This document shows positions 1-7,943 of a DNA stretch of 57,492 bases, one piece after another (position 1 is the stretch's first letter; each line of letters opens with the position of its first letter). Both the position numbers and the translations under genes were made by a program. This stretch comes from Alphaproteobacteria bacterium. Its GTDB lineage: Bacteria; Pseudomonadota; Alphaproteobacteria; Sphingomonadales; Sphingomonadaceae. The stretch is from the NCBI GenBank assembly GCA_018823905.1, contig JAHJHL010000207.1:1-57492 (forward strand). Reading direction: 5' to 3'. The notes under the pieces are model-generated. The model had not been told where the DNA came from. It worked only from the letters and a program-made list of their open reading frames with translations, and did not search any database.

Positions 1-300
1 CAGCTCGAAGAGCGCTTTGTGCTCGCGTCGGCCGCCCCCGACTATGGAAAGATGGACTTCACGCAGACGACGCCGAACGAATATCTGACACAAACCGCGC
101 CGCTCGAACGGGTCGAGCACCGCGTCCGCGCGGAGATGCCCGATGCGCGAACGCACGGCATGCTGGGGCTGTCGGATGCCGAACCGGTGCTGCGGATGAC
201 GCGCCGGACGTGGAGCCACTCCCGCCTCGTCAGCCACGCCTGGCTGACGCATCCCGGCTCGCGCTTCGAACTCTCGGCCGCCTTCTCGATCGACGATTGA
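1..300 (+). CDS. hutC: HutC-type GntR-family repressor, C-terminal part only
   Basis: The frame is open from base 1 to a TGA at 298-300, so only the last 99 residues are in the window; the N-terminal GntR helix-turn-helix lies outside. The piece is a UTRA effector-binding domain. The segments LEERFVLASAAPDYGKMDF, TPNEYLTQTAPLERVEH and the closing VSHAWLTHPGSRFEL match the HutC pattern. HutC represses histidine-utilisation genes and responds to urocanate. The gene is convergent with the PepSY gene that ends 10 bases further on and has no visible link to the metal genes. The family call is good; the hutC assignment rests on pattern memory and would be firmer with hut genes to the left. Confidence 0.8.
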   Translation, partial: QLEERFVLASAAPDYGKMDFTQTTPNEYLTQTAPLERVEHRVRAEMPDARTHGMLGLSDAEPVLRMTRRTWSHSRLVSHAWLTHPGSRFELSAAFSIDD

Positions 301-310
301 CGACCGATAG

Positions 311-1045
311 TCAGGCTGTGCTGCGGGTCACCACAGGCTTGCGGCGCCGGCGCAACCAGCGGAAATCGGCGCGGCTAAAGCTTTTGAAGAGCAGATAGAA
401 GCCGGTCCCGGAAAGCCATAGCGCGCCAAAGGCGACGAAGATGATCAGCGGGTGATTGAAGCTCTTCCGGTTCACATAATCCATATTGTGGAGCATCCAG
501 AAAAAGTCCCACGTCCGCCAAGTATCGCCGCGCATCACAAGGAAACGCGCGGTGTCGAGCGAGACATAGGCGCTGCTGTTCTCGGCGTCGGCAAAGTCGA
601 CGCGCCACATCGCACCGTCATGATCGCGCGCCTCGAGATTGGGCTTTGCCAATATGCTGACCTTCTGGATCGGCGCCTCGTTCATCATCGACGCGACCTC
701 GCGCGCCATGCCTTCATCGACGCGCATGTCCTTGCCGGTGGTGGCATCGACGAGGCGGATGCCCTTGGTCGTTCGAAGCTCATAGACCGGCCGGGCGCCG
801 AGGTCGCGCAAGAGAACTCCCGTGACAGGTTCGCCGCGCGGCAAGGCAGCGATGTCGAAATATTCGCCAGCAGGCAGGGGATGCGCATGCGACATGCCGC
901 CGCCGTGGCCACCGACCTTGTCCTTGTCGAGAAGCGCCATGACTGAGCCGCTCAAGGCCCAGAGCAGGAACTGGAGCCCGAGAATAAGCCCGACCCATTT
1001 GTGGATGCGGCGGAAAAAGAGCGGCGTCAGCCGGATGCGTTTCAT
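311..1045 (-). CDS. PepSY-domain membrane protein, second of a pair
   Basis: About 244 aa. The start chosen is the ATG at 1045, which overlaps the stop of the upstream PepSY gene as ATGA; a longer frame to 1090 would run into that gene. Residues 8-35 (RRIHKWVGLILGLQFLLWAL) form a first membrane helix after a basic start, and a second helix lies near the C-terminus (IIFVAFGALWLSGTGFYLLF) before a basic tail. The loop between them is periplasmic, with WMLHNMDY before the second helix. PepSY_TM proteins beside TonB receptors are often associated with iron uptake or ferric reduction, but the function here is inferred from context only. It is the third gene of the TonB receptor-PepSY-PepSY unit. 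Confidence 0.75.
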   Translation of the reverse strand: MKRIRLTPLFFRRIHKWVGLILGLQFLLWALSGSVMALLDKDKVGGHGGGMSHAHPLPAGEYFDIAALPRGEPVTGVLLRDLGARPVYELRTTKGIRLVDATTGKDMRVDEGMAREVASMMNEAPIQKVSILAKPNLEARDHDGAMWRVDFADAENSSAYVSLDTARFLVMRGDTWRTWDFFWMLHNMDYVNRKSFNHPLIIFVAFGALWLSGTGFYLLFKSFSRADFRWLRRRRKPVVTRSTA

Positions 1046-1746
1046 GCCGTCTTCTTCTTTCGGCGCTTGAAGGACCAGATCAGCAGCCACGCGCCGGTCA
1101 ACGCCATGGCAAAGGCGCTCCAGGTCGCGACGCGGAGCAGCGGGTTGTTGACGTCGGTCCGTTCGTCATAATCCATGATGTGGAGCATCCACGCGAAGTC
1201 GAAGACGCGCCAGAGGGCATGCCGGCGCGAGATGAGTTCGCCCGTCTGCGGCGACAGATAGAGCGTCGGACGGTTCCAGCCTTCGAACTCGACTTGCCAA
1301 TAGGGCGGCTTGCGCGACTGCATTTCCTGCGGCGCCTTCGTAAGCAGCCGCACCGAAACGATCTTGCCCTCGCCCGTATAGATGCGCCGCGCCTGCGCCC
1401 GGACCTGGGACTCGGTCAGGGCAGGCAGCGGCGCACCTGAACGGGCATCGAACAGTTTCGCGCCTTCCGGCGTCTCGGCGCGCCATACGGGGGACCCGAA
1501 AAATCGCTGCAAGCGGATTTCCGAAACGCCGGGTGCGGTCGCCACGATCCGCGATGGCGGCGCAAGTCCCGCAAGGTCGAACGCTTCGGCTGCCGGCGCC
1601 CGCACCAGATGGTCGCCATGAATGGTGTCGATATGGACAACGACCATGTAGAAGCCCGTCAGCGTCCAGAGCAGGGCCTGGACGCCGACCACGAGAGCCA
1701 GCCATTTGTGCGTTCGCCTAACAAGTAGCGGCCAACGAATTGCCAT
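1042..1746 (-). CDS. PepSY-domain membrane protein, first of a pair
   Basis: About 234 aa from the ATG at 1746, 10 bases after the TonB receptor stop; an upstream in-frame start at 1782 would overlap that gene. It has the same plan as its downstream neighbour: an N-terminal helix (RRTHKWLALVVGVQALLWTL), a periplasmic PepSY-like loop ending WMLHIMDYDERTDVNNPLLR, and a second helix (ATWSAFAMALTGAWLLIWSF) followed by a Lys/Arg tail. The RTHKW/RIHKW and MLH-MDY repeats between the two proteins show a tandem duplication. It is probably an inner-membrane partner of the receptor at 1757-4462; the chemistry is not evident from sequence. Confidence 0.75.
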   Translation of the reverse strand: MAIRWPLLVRRTHKWLALVVGVQALLWTLTGFYMVVVHIDTIHGDHLVRAPAAEAFDLAGLAPPSRIVATAPGVSEIRLQRFFGSPVWRAETPEGAKLFDARSGAPLPALTESQVRAQARRIYTGEGKIVSVRLLTKAPQEMQSRKPPYWQVEFEGWNRPTLYLSPQTGELISRRHALWRVFDFAWMLHIMDYDERTDVNNPLLRVATWSAFAMALTGAWLLIWSFKRRKKKTA

Positions 1747-1756
1747 GTCGCTACCC

Positions 1757-4462
1757 TCAGAAAGCCGTGCGGAAGCCGACATAGAAGCGCCGCCCGAGCA
1801 GATCGTAGGTCATGGTGTCGGTGTTCGCATCGGTAAAGCTCTGGATATAGGGCGCCTTACGATCGAAGAGATTGTCGACACCGACCTGGAAACGCGTCTT
1901 CTCGTCGATCTCAAAAGCAACCTGGAGATTGTGATAGAAGACATTCGGCGTGCTGTAGCCGATGTCTCCGGGCGCCGCATTGAAGTCGGTCGCCTTGCCG
2001 ATCCACTGCGTCGACCAGGTCGCGCTGACGCCGTCCTTTTCGGCGGTCAGCACGCCATAGCCGCGCCACTTCGGGTAGCCGCCGTTGCCGCCGCCAATGA
2101 AGCCGTCGAAATCGATCGGCGCGCCGCCGGGGAAGGGCAGGACGACATATTTGTTGAGGTAGGTCAGGTTGACGTCGAGCGAGACATTCACGCTGCCGAT
2201 GTCATTATTATAGACGAGGCCAAGATCGAGGCCGTTCATCTCCTCGCGACCGGTGTTGATTGGCTGCGCCGAAAGGAAGGTGACCTCGCCGGTCAGCGGG
2301 CTGCGCGTGAAGTCGTCGCAGAAGGGATGCGACAGGTTGGCGCTGGCGTAACAGATGGCGAGCTTGGTCGAACCCGGGATCGCCCGGATCGCATCCTTGA
2401 TCTTGATGTCGAACCAGTCGGCGGTCAGCGACAGGCCGGGAACCAGCCCCTTGGGCGAAATAACCGTCCCGACCGTCCAAGTCGTCGAGCTTTCGGGCTG
2501 AAGATCCTCGTTGCCGCCAACGGTTGTCAGGATCGTCGTGCCAAGCTGAACATAGTTCGCCGGGACGCCCGATGCCTGGCAATTGGCAATCAGCCCGGCA
2601 TTGCCGCTTGTCGAATAGCGCGAGCAGGGATCGGTCGTCGTAAGATTGCCTTCGGACACGCCGCCGAACAGTTCGGGGACGTTCGGGATACGAAAGCCGG
2701 TGCCGTAGGTGCCGCGCAGACGGAAGCTGTCGTTGATGACCCAGTCGAGGCTGGCCTTATAGTTCCAGTCGCTTCCGAACAGATCATAGTTTGAATAGCG
2801 GACCGCGCCGCCAGCCGTCAGCGCCTGGAAAAAGGGCGTATCGGCAAGAATGGGCACCGACAGCTCGAGATAGGCTTCCTTTGCGATGCTGGTCCCCGAG
2901 ATCGGACTTTGCTGGTTGGTGTTGGCAATGCCGAGCACCGTCAGCGGATCGGGATCGCGCCAGCCTTTCTCCTTGCGATAGACCACACCAGCCGCGAAGG
3001 AGACGGGTCCTGCGGGCAGCTTGAACAAGTCGCCGTTGAGGTCGGCGGTCACTGTTGCCAGCTCGTTGCCGCCGCGATCGCGCGAGGTGAAGAGGATATA
3101 ATCGAGCACTTGCGGGGTCAGATCGCCGAAGCCGAGATAATCGGCGCAGGGAATCGACGCGCCCGCGGCGAGGCTGCACTTGCTGGTGTCGAGCGTGTTG
3201 GCGACGCGCTCGAGATTGGCGATGTTGGTAGACCCATCGACCGCAGTATTGCGACCGAAGCTGCCCGCGACTTCCCAGCCCCAGTCATTCGACAGCTTGC
3301 CGCGCAGGCCAAAGGTGCCCTGCCAGGTGTCGGTTTCCTGAAAGAATTGGCGGGGCCCCGGCTCGGCGAGACGCCGCTGGATGAGGACGATGTTCTGCCC
3401 GGTCGGATTGGTCGGGTTGCTCGCCGCGATCGACAGATTGCGCAGCGTGCCCGGCGTCGCAATCTGGTTCGACTTGCGGAAGGTATAAAGGAATTCGCCG
3501 AACGCCTCGATATTGTCGGTCAGGTCATAGTCAGCGAAGAAGGCCGTGCTGACACGTTCAACCGGGCTAACCGCGTTGAGGAATGGGTTCGAGTTGAAAT
3601 TATGCTTCGCCGCGCTGTAGGGCTCGAAAAAGTTGCCGTTGCCGCCGAGGACCTGATTGAAATTGATCTGCTGACCGTTCGGCAGCACCGCGCGGCCGCC
3701 GATCGTCGAGGCGCTGTTGACGCAGCCAGGTGTGCCGGGGGTGGTTTCCGCAAGCGAGCAAGGTGCGCGGGTCGCCATGTTGACGGCGCTGGTCTTCTGG
3801 TAGGTCACCGCAGCCATGAAGCCGCCGCGGTCGTTGCGGATGCCCCAGATCAGGTCGGCGGTGAAATCCGAGCCATCGCCCTTTTCGGTGATGCCCTGAC
3901 GAACGCTGAGGCCGAGACCTTCATAGTCGGTCCGCGTCACGAGGTTGACGACGCCCGCCATCGCGTCGGCGCCATAGATCGCGGAGGCGCCGTCCTTGAG
4001 CACATCGGTACGTGCGAGCGCGACGACCGGGATCATGTTGAGGTCGGGTGATGAGTTCGCCCCGGTGCCACCGGCGACGAGGCGGCGGCCGTTGAGCAAC
4101 ACGAGCGTCCGCTTGATGCCGAGACCCCGCAGATTGACCTGCGCGGTGCCATAGCCGTTGTTCGCCCAATAGGCCGAGGTCTGGTTGCCGGCGAAGCCCG
4201 CATTGGCAGGGAGCCGTTGCAGCACCGTCTCGATGTTGACGAGCCCGGTGTTCTCGATCTGCTCGGCCGATACGACCGTTGCCGGACCGACGCCGGCGAG
4301 ATCCTGGCGGCGAATGCGCGAGCCGGTCACGACGATGTCCGATCCGTTCGGCGCGTCCTCGGCTGCGGGTGACTGTGTCGCAGCATCGCTCTGCGCGAGC
4401 GCCGGCGTTGCAAAAGTGGCGACCGCCGCGGCGCTGGCGAGCAAAATTGTCCTGATCATCAT
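1757..4462 (-). CDS. TonB-dependent outer-membrane receptor with PepSY partners
   Basis: About 901 aa. The signal peptide (LLASAAAVATFATPALAQ) is followed by a plug domain: GSDIVVTGSRIRRQDLAG (TonB-box region), NLRGLGIKRTLVLLNGRR, and DVLKDGASAIYGADAMAGVV near residues 130-170. The rest is a beta-barrel rich in aromatic/Asn strands that ends in YVGFRTAF with the terminal Phe expected for outer-membrane insertion. Two ATGs stand together (4462, 4459), with AGGGGG just upstream as ribosome binding site. The long barrel with DLNMIPVVAL resembles the large sphingomonad receptors. The ligand cannot be read. The two PepSY genes behind it make an iron or other metal chelate plausible (inference). 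Confidence 0.88.
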   Translation of the reverse strand: MMIRTILLASAAAVATFATPALAQSDAATQSPAAEDAPNGSDIVVTGSRIRRQDLAGVGPATVVSAEQIENTGLVNIETVLQRLPANAGFAGNQTSAYWANNGYGTAQVNLRGLGIKRTLVLLNGRRLVAGGTGANSSPDLNMIPVVALARTDVLKDGASAIYGADAMAGVVNLVTRTDYEGLGLSVRQGITEKGDGSDFTADLIWGIRNDRGGFMAAVTYQKTSAVNMATRAPCSLAETTPGTPGCVNSASTIGGRAVLPNGQQINFNQVLGGNGNFFEPYSAAKHNFNSNPFLNAVSPVERVSTAFFADYDLTDNIEAFGEFLYTFRKSNQIATPGTLRNLSIAASNPTNPTGQNIVLIQRRLAEPGPRQFFQETDTWQGTFGLRGKLSNDWGWEVAGSFGRNTAVDGSTNIANLERVANTLDTSKCSLAAGASIPCADYLGFGDLTPQVLDYILFTSRDRGGNELATVTADLNGDLFKLPAGPVSFAAGVVYRKEKGWRDPDPLTVLGIANTNQQSPISGTSIAKEAYLELSVPILADTPFFQALTAGGAVRYSNYDLFGSDWNYKASLDWVINDSFRLRGTYGTGFRIPNVPELFGGVSEGNLTTTDPCSRYSTSGNAGLIANCQASGVPANYVQLGTTILTTVGGNEDLQPESSTTWTVGTVISPKGLVPGLSLTADWFDIKIKDAIRAIPGSTKLAICYASANLSHPFCDDFTRSPLTGEVTFLSAQPINTGREEMNGLDLGLVYNNDIGSVNVSLDVNLTYLNKYVVLPFPGGAPIDFDGFIGGGNGGYPKWRGYGVLTAEKDGVSATWSTQWIGKATDFNAAPGDIGYSTPNVFYHNLQVAFEIDEKTRFQVGVDNLFDRKAPYIQSFTDANTDTMTYDLLGRRFYVGFRTAF

Positions 4463-4658
4463 AGCGAAACCCCCTGATGGTTACCTGATTCCCCTCAAAG
4501 AGCATCAAATGTATATACAGGTCAACAGGATTTAATCGAATTATATCAATTAGTTATGAAGAACATTTCGGGCGCACGATACATACTATATACGCATCCA
4601 AAAGCTTTACCCCTCATCAATTTTGAAAGTTTTTTCGCGAGCTTTTCGCGCAAGGAGC

Positions 4659-4682
4659 TGACAGGCCCCCACTGAGTGGTCC
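4659..4682 (+). repeat. IS terminal inverted repeat, left end
   Basis: Reads TGACAG, then GCCCCCA, then CTGAGTGGTCC. It pairs with 5871-5895 with one base of length difference and a few mismatches near the outer tip. TG at the tip is typical of IS3-family ends. Confidence 0.75.
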
Positions 4683-4692
4683 GCGTTGATTG

Positions 4693-5298
4693 TTAGTGCA
4701 TTGCCCCCTCCTTTGCCATCGCCGCCTGGAGGTGGAGCGAAGCGGAACCGGAAGGCGGCAATGGCGGAGAAGCCGTTTCCGGCGCTGGCGGTCGGTAGCC
4801 AAGACTGCTGTGGGGGCGGATCGTGTTGTAATGCCGCCGCCAGGCTTCGATCAGCACCTTGGCCTCGGCGAGGCTGTAGAAGATCTCGCCATTGAGCAGT
4901 TCGTCGCGAAGCGACCCGTTGAAGCTTTCGTTGTAGCCGTTCTCCCATGGCGACGCCGGGGTGATGTAGAGCGTCTTCACGCCGACCTGCGCCAGCCCCT
5001 TCTGGACTGCCGTCGCGATAAATTCGCTGCCATTATCGGACCTGATATTGGCAGGCGGCCTGCGCGCGATGAACAGGTCGGCCAAGGCCGCCAGCACGTC
5101 TTCGTGTTTGAGCTGCCGCGCTACGATCAGGGCGAGGCATTCGCGGCTGGCCTCATCGATGATCGTCAGAATGCGGAACTTGCGGCCATCATGAGTCCGG
5201 CCCTCGACGAAGTCGTATGCCCAGACATGCCCCGGATATTCAGGGCGCAGCCGGACAATCAACCTGAGACATAGGTCTTGCCAGCGGCAATCAAACAC
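4693..5298 (-). pseudogene. IS3-family transposase OrfB, catalytic C-terminal part (broken)
   Basis: The reading frame carries the DDE integrase core: [19 protein letters not shown] with the first Asp, [12 protein letters not shown] with the second, and [19 protein letters not shown] with the Glu, followed by [11 protein letters not shown]. The first 15 or so residues of this open frame (before RLRPEYP) are not IS3-like, because the true OrfB enters from a different frame. Roughly 101 bases separate the RVTA motif of the upstream piece from RLRPEYP, where the family normally has about 37 codons, and the two pieces are in different frames. The catalytic triad is intact but the protein cannot be made whole. 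Confidence 0.85.
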
Positions 5299-5329
5299 AC
5301 CAAAACGACCTCGTCGCGATCAGCGCTTC

Positions 5330-5524
5330 TCATCCTGATCGTCGCGCTACAAAAGCCGTAACCCGGCGATAGCCGTAGCGACCATATTGGCGCGCCAGGG
5401 CCACGATGTCGTCGGTGAGAGCTTCCTCGTCATCTGCCCCGCGCGGGACCTTGCGCTGCGTCGACCGATGCTGGCCAAGCACCCGGCATATCCTCCGCTC
5501 GGATACCGCCAGTTCGCCACGCAC
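5330..5524 (-). pseudogene. IS3-family transposase OrfB, N-terminal fragment
   Basis: A 64-residue frame with the OrfB N-terminal HTH-like region: SERRICRVLGQHRSTQR, then YGRYGYRRVTAF. After RVTAF the family sequence is lost (VARRSG, then stop), although the downstream half continues in another frame from about 5253. It starts close to the orfA end, as expected for an IS3 element that uses programmed -1 frameshifting. The break is best explained by a small deletion plus substitutions. Confidence 0.75.
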
Positions 5525-5556
5525 ATGATCGATGCAGCGCCGCCGGCGCGCAGGGC

Positions 5557-5838
5557 TCAGAAGTTTCCCCGAGCCGCCTCCTGCAGGATCAACTTGTCGA
5601 GCGTCAGGTCGGAGATCGCCCGCCTGAGCCGAAGATTCTCCTTCTCCAGATCCTTCATGCGCCGCGCTTGGTCGGTCTTCAGACCGCTATACTCCTTGCG
5701 CCAGCGATAATAGGTCTGCTCGGTGACCGCGATCCGCCGACACGCATCCGCTGTCATCCCGCCCTGCGCCAACACGATCTCAGCCTCACGCAGCTTGCCG
5801 ATAATCTCTTCCGGCTTGTGCCTCTTGCCCATTCCCAA
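5557..5838 (-). CDS. IS3-family transposase OrfA
   Basis: 93 aa, apparently intact. It has an HTH of the HTH_Tnp_1 type (KRHKPEEIIGKLREAEIVLA, then ADACRRIAVTEQTYYRWRKEY) followed by a leucine-zipper-like coiled coil (LEKENLRLRRAISDLTLDKL) ending LQEAARGNF. OrfA binds the terminal repeats and is normally fused to OrfB by frameshifting. Here the OrfB half is broken, so only a DNA-binding fragment would be made. The ATG at 5838 lies 33 bases inside the right terminal repeat. Confidence 0.85.
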   Translation of the reverse strand: MGMGKRHKPEEIIGKLREAEIVLAQGGMTADACRRIAVTEQTYYRWRKEYSGLKTDQARRMKDLEKENLRLRRAISDLTLDKLILQEAARGNF

Positions 5839-5870
5839 ACTCCTTCATGATCCAAAATAACAGAGATTTT

Positions 5871-5895
5871 GGACCACTCAGAAGGGGGCAGATCA
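5871..5895 (+). repeat. IS terminal inverted repeat, right end
   Basis: The plus strand reads GGACCACTCAG, then AAGGGGGC, then AGATCA. It is the inverted partner of 4659-4682. The shared core of 11 bases (CTGAGTGGTCC) is perfect. Confidence 0.75.
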
Positions 5896-5932
5896 GGTCG
5901 AGCGACTCTTGCATCCAAAAAATTGCTGGCTG

Positions 5933-6226
5933 TCATCTTATATCATCGGGAATATGCATCCATAAGTCGCGGGTGTAGTCAATCAGGAGATCCCCCGCGA
6001 TCGCGCCGTAGATTGCGAGGAATAAGACTAACATCAGAAGCTTCGGGATAAAACTTATCGTCGGCTCGTTGATTGACGTGGCTGTTTGGATAATCGAGAT
6101 CACGAATCCGATAACGAACATTAGTATGAGCGGAGGTCCTGCGACAATCATGATGACCCAGAGTGCCTGGCCCATCGATAATGAAAACGGACTATTTAAC
6201 TCCAACGCGCCCGCCCCTTTTGCCAA
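5933..6226 (-). CDS. fliQ: FliQ-family flagellar/type III export gate protein, orphan
   Basis: Up to 97 aa. It matches FliQ over its whole length: GQALWVIMIVAGPPLILMF as helix 1, FVISIIQTATSINEPTISFI as the conserved central motif, and PKLLMLVLFLAIYGAIAGDL as helix 2, ending DYTRDLWMHIP. FliQ is a small two-helix subunit of the flagellar export gate with FliP and FliR. The start is uncertain: TTG at 6226, TTG at 6205 (GGGG about 9 bases upstream), or ATG at 6175, which looks too short at the N-terminus. No fliP, fliR or other flagellar gene is in the window; the IS right end lies 37 bases beyond the stop. It diverges from the flavoprotein gene. The low local GC suggests a different history from the flanks. 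Confidence 0.82.
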   Translation of the reverse strand: MAKGAGALELNSPFSLSMGQALWVIMIVAGPPLILMFVIGFVISIIQTATSINEPTISFIPKLLMLVLFLAIYGAIAGDLLIDYTRDLWMHIPDDIR

Positions 6227-6365
6227 TGGACTATGTCTATATTACGCATCGATTGCGCCTCCCCCTCGCTCCCCTGGTTTTTTTTGAGAAAAGCGCCCAC
6301 TTCCAAGGGCAGGCTCAGTGTGCCGCGTATAATAACGATACAACCCGCGTCAGCGAAGGATGGCC

Positions 6366-7253
6366 ATGTACGACTGCATTATCATCGGCGGCGGACCGGC
6401 AGGCCTGACCGCCGCAACCTACTTGGGCAGATTTATGCGTTCTACACTGCTATTCGACGCTGGAGCAGGCCGAGCAGCTCGGATTCCGACGACACATAAT
6501 CTCCTCGGATTCCCAGACGGAATATCTGGCGAAGAGCTACTTTCACGTATGCGTGAGCACGCCGCTCGTTACGGCGCCGAACTGGTGAATGGCGTCGTCA
6601 AATCCATCGAGCGGGTCCAGACTGGCTTTATCGTCCGCACGGATTCGCAAGCGATAGAGGCGCGAACCATATTGCTTGCGCAAGGCGTTTTAAACCATCA
6701 ACCAAGGATTCCACAGGAAACACATGATCGAGGGGTTGCCTACGGGCTTATACGCTATTGTCCAATCTGTGACGCCTACGAAGTCCGCGGCAAGAGAGTT
6801 GCGGTACTTGGGTGTTCTGAACATGGCGCGGCCGAGGCGATGTTCGTGCGCCATTATAGCGAAAGTGTGACTTTGCTCACGCAGGAGGTTTCCCAACTGT
6901 CAAAAACCGAAAGTACAGACCTCACTCAAAACGGTATCATTATCAAACAGGTGCCCGTTCGCGACTATTCGGTCAATGATCAGGATATTGGCGTAACTCT
7001 GGCTGATGGTCAGTACATGCAATTCGACACGCTATACGTTGCTCTTGGAACCTCAGCGAACTCGAAATTGGCGCGAATGGTGGGCGCAAACTTGAGCGAT
7101 TCATCTTGTATCGTCGTCGATGAGCACCAGCAAACAACGATCAGTGGTTTATTCGCCGCAGGCGACATTGTTGAAGGGCTAGATCAAATTGCCGTGGCGT
7201 CAGGCCAAGCCGCCAAGGCGGCGACGGCAATACACAATCGTTTGTCCAGCTAA
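6366..7253 (+). CDS. Thioredoxin-reductase-like FAD/NAD(P) oxidoreductase
   Basis: 295 aa. The start at 6366 is preferred over the in-frame ATG at 6360 because AAGGA at 6356-6360 then sits 5 bases upstream. It has an FAD Rossmann motif at the N-terminus (CIIIGGGPAGLTAATYLG), a CPICD redox-type Cys pair near residue 130, a second Rossmann fold (RVAVLGCSEHGAAEA, with the usual Gly pattern altered), and a C-terminal FAD motif (TISGLFAAGDIVEGLDQIAV). This is the class of single-protein flavoproteins related to TrxB in which CATC is replaced by CPIC. Substrate and thioredoxin partner are unknown. Codon use is more AT-rich than in the copper genes, which supports a transferred patch. Confidence 0.85.
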   Translation: MYDCIIIGGGPAGLTAATYLGRFMRSTLLFDAGAGRAARIPTTHNLLGFPDGISGEELLSRMREHAARYGAELVNGVVKSIERVQTGFIVRTDSQAIEARTILLAQGVLNHQPRIPQETHDRGVAYGLIRYCPICDAYEVRGKRVAVLGCSEHGAAEAMFVRHYSESVTLLTQEVSQLSKTESTDLTQNGIIIKQVPVRDYSVNDQDIGVTLADGQYMQFDTLYVALGTSANSKLARMVGANLSDSSCIVVDEHQQTTISGLFAAGDIVEGLDQIAVASGQAAKAATAIHNRLSS

Positions 7254-7573
7254 CCTGGGGAGAGCGAACGCCAACCACGGAAGTTTTTTAACGTCCGGCT
7301 TTGGAGTCGTCTGAGCGCCGAAGACAGTGAGCAAGATCTTCGTAGATGAGATTGAAACACGATGTGGCCTTCAGCGACGGTCATCGTAGTGACGTCCGCC
7401 CTTTCGCAACTCCTCGGATCAGGCTCGCGACGATGCGCTGGTGATCGTCACAGCACGGCGACGGGCTCAATGAAGGGTTCCTGCGGATTCGAATCATCGC
7501 GACCTGGGGTCTTTCGCTTCACCGAACGCAAGCGAACCACAGGCTACGGCATCATGAGACCGGAATCAGACTG
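7254..7573. other. Gene-free stretch between flavoprotein and copper operon
   Basis: 320 bases without a convincing gene on either strand. Short open frames occur but have no recognisable product, no good ribosome binding site and no secreted or membrane signature. A 10-base palindrome GATTCGAATC lies at 7486-7495. No tRNA-like fold could be built around it. This may be decayed sequence at the border of the lower-GC patch. Confidence 0.5.
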
Positions 7574-7915
7574 TCACATTTTGTCCATGTCGTGGCCGGC
7601 ATGAGGATCGGGTTCGGGATCGGCCGGTTTCACCGCTTCCGGCATGGCCTTTGCCCGAGGCGGAGCAGCCACTTTCGGTTCTTGTTTGGGTCGGGATTTC
7701 TCGGGAGGCCGGGTCACTTCAGTCGCTTCCGCCGGGTCAGCAGCGGTTGCCGCCGCCTCTGCAGCAGGCATGGTCTCGACCATCGTAGGGGCCTCACCAG
7801 CCGGAACCTCGCTCTGTTCCGGTGTGGCGGCACTCTCCTGCGCAGGCTCGGCGCCGCATCCTGCCAACGCGAGCATTAGCGCAGCGGCGCTGGATAGAGG
7901 AACGAATCTCGTCAT
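7574..7915 (-). CDS. Small lipoprotein with His/Met metal-binding tail
   Basis: 113 aa from the ATG at 7915 (GGAG 8 bases upstream); the longer frame to 7951 would overlap the upstream gene. The N-terminus MTRFVPLSSAAALMLALAGC is a lipoprotein signal with lipobox LAGC. The middle is low complexity, Ala/Pro/Glu-rich with a basic PPEKSRPKQEPK stretch, like a flexible or periplasm-spanning linker. The last residues DPHAGHDMDKM are a compact His/Met/Asp cluster of the kind that binds Cu. It is last in the copA-copB-DUF305-DUF411 operon, so a periplasmic copper-binding role is likely by context. No named family was recognised. Confidence 0.7.
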   Translation of the reverse strand: MTRFVPLSSAAALMLALAGCGAEPAQESAATPEQSEVPAGEAPTMVETMPAAEAAATAADPAEATEVTRPPEKSRPKQEPKVAAPPRAKAMPEAVKPADPEPDPHAGHDMDKM

Positions 7916-7943
7916 ATCAGTCTCCACTTGTTGTTCCGGCAGG

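Larger units (their letters stand above)
4659..5895 (-). mobile_element. Decayed IS3-family insertion sequence (IS407-like group)
   Basis: The ends form an imperfect inverted repeat. The left end is 4659-4682 (core GCCCCC-n-CTGAGTGGTCC) and the right end 5871-5895, which reads on the minus strand TGATCTGCCCCC then CTGAGTGGTCC. Inside are orfA (5557-5838) and an orfB broken near 5253-5354. No matching 3-4 bp target duplication was found: the flanks are GAGC on the left and GGTC on the right. This fits an old insertion or one followed by rearrangement. The element separates the TonB receptor promoter from fliQ. It should not be able to move by itself because orfB is disrupted. Confidence 0.85.

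Noticed and set aside
2909-4051. Long open frame (380 aa) on the plus strand under the TonB receptor
   Set aside because: It is antisense to a clear beta-barrel gene, has no domain pattern and follows the codon bias of high-GC shadow frames.
7486-7495. GATTCGAATC, resembling a tRNA T-loop
   Set aside because: It is just a palindrome; no 5-bp T stem, acceptor stem or anticodon arm can be paired around it on either strand.
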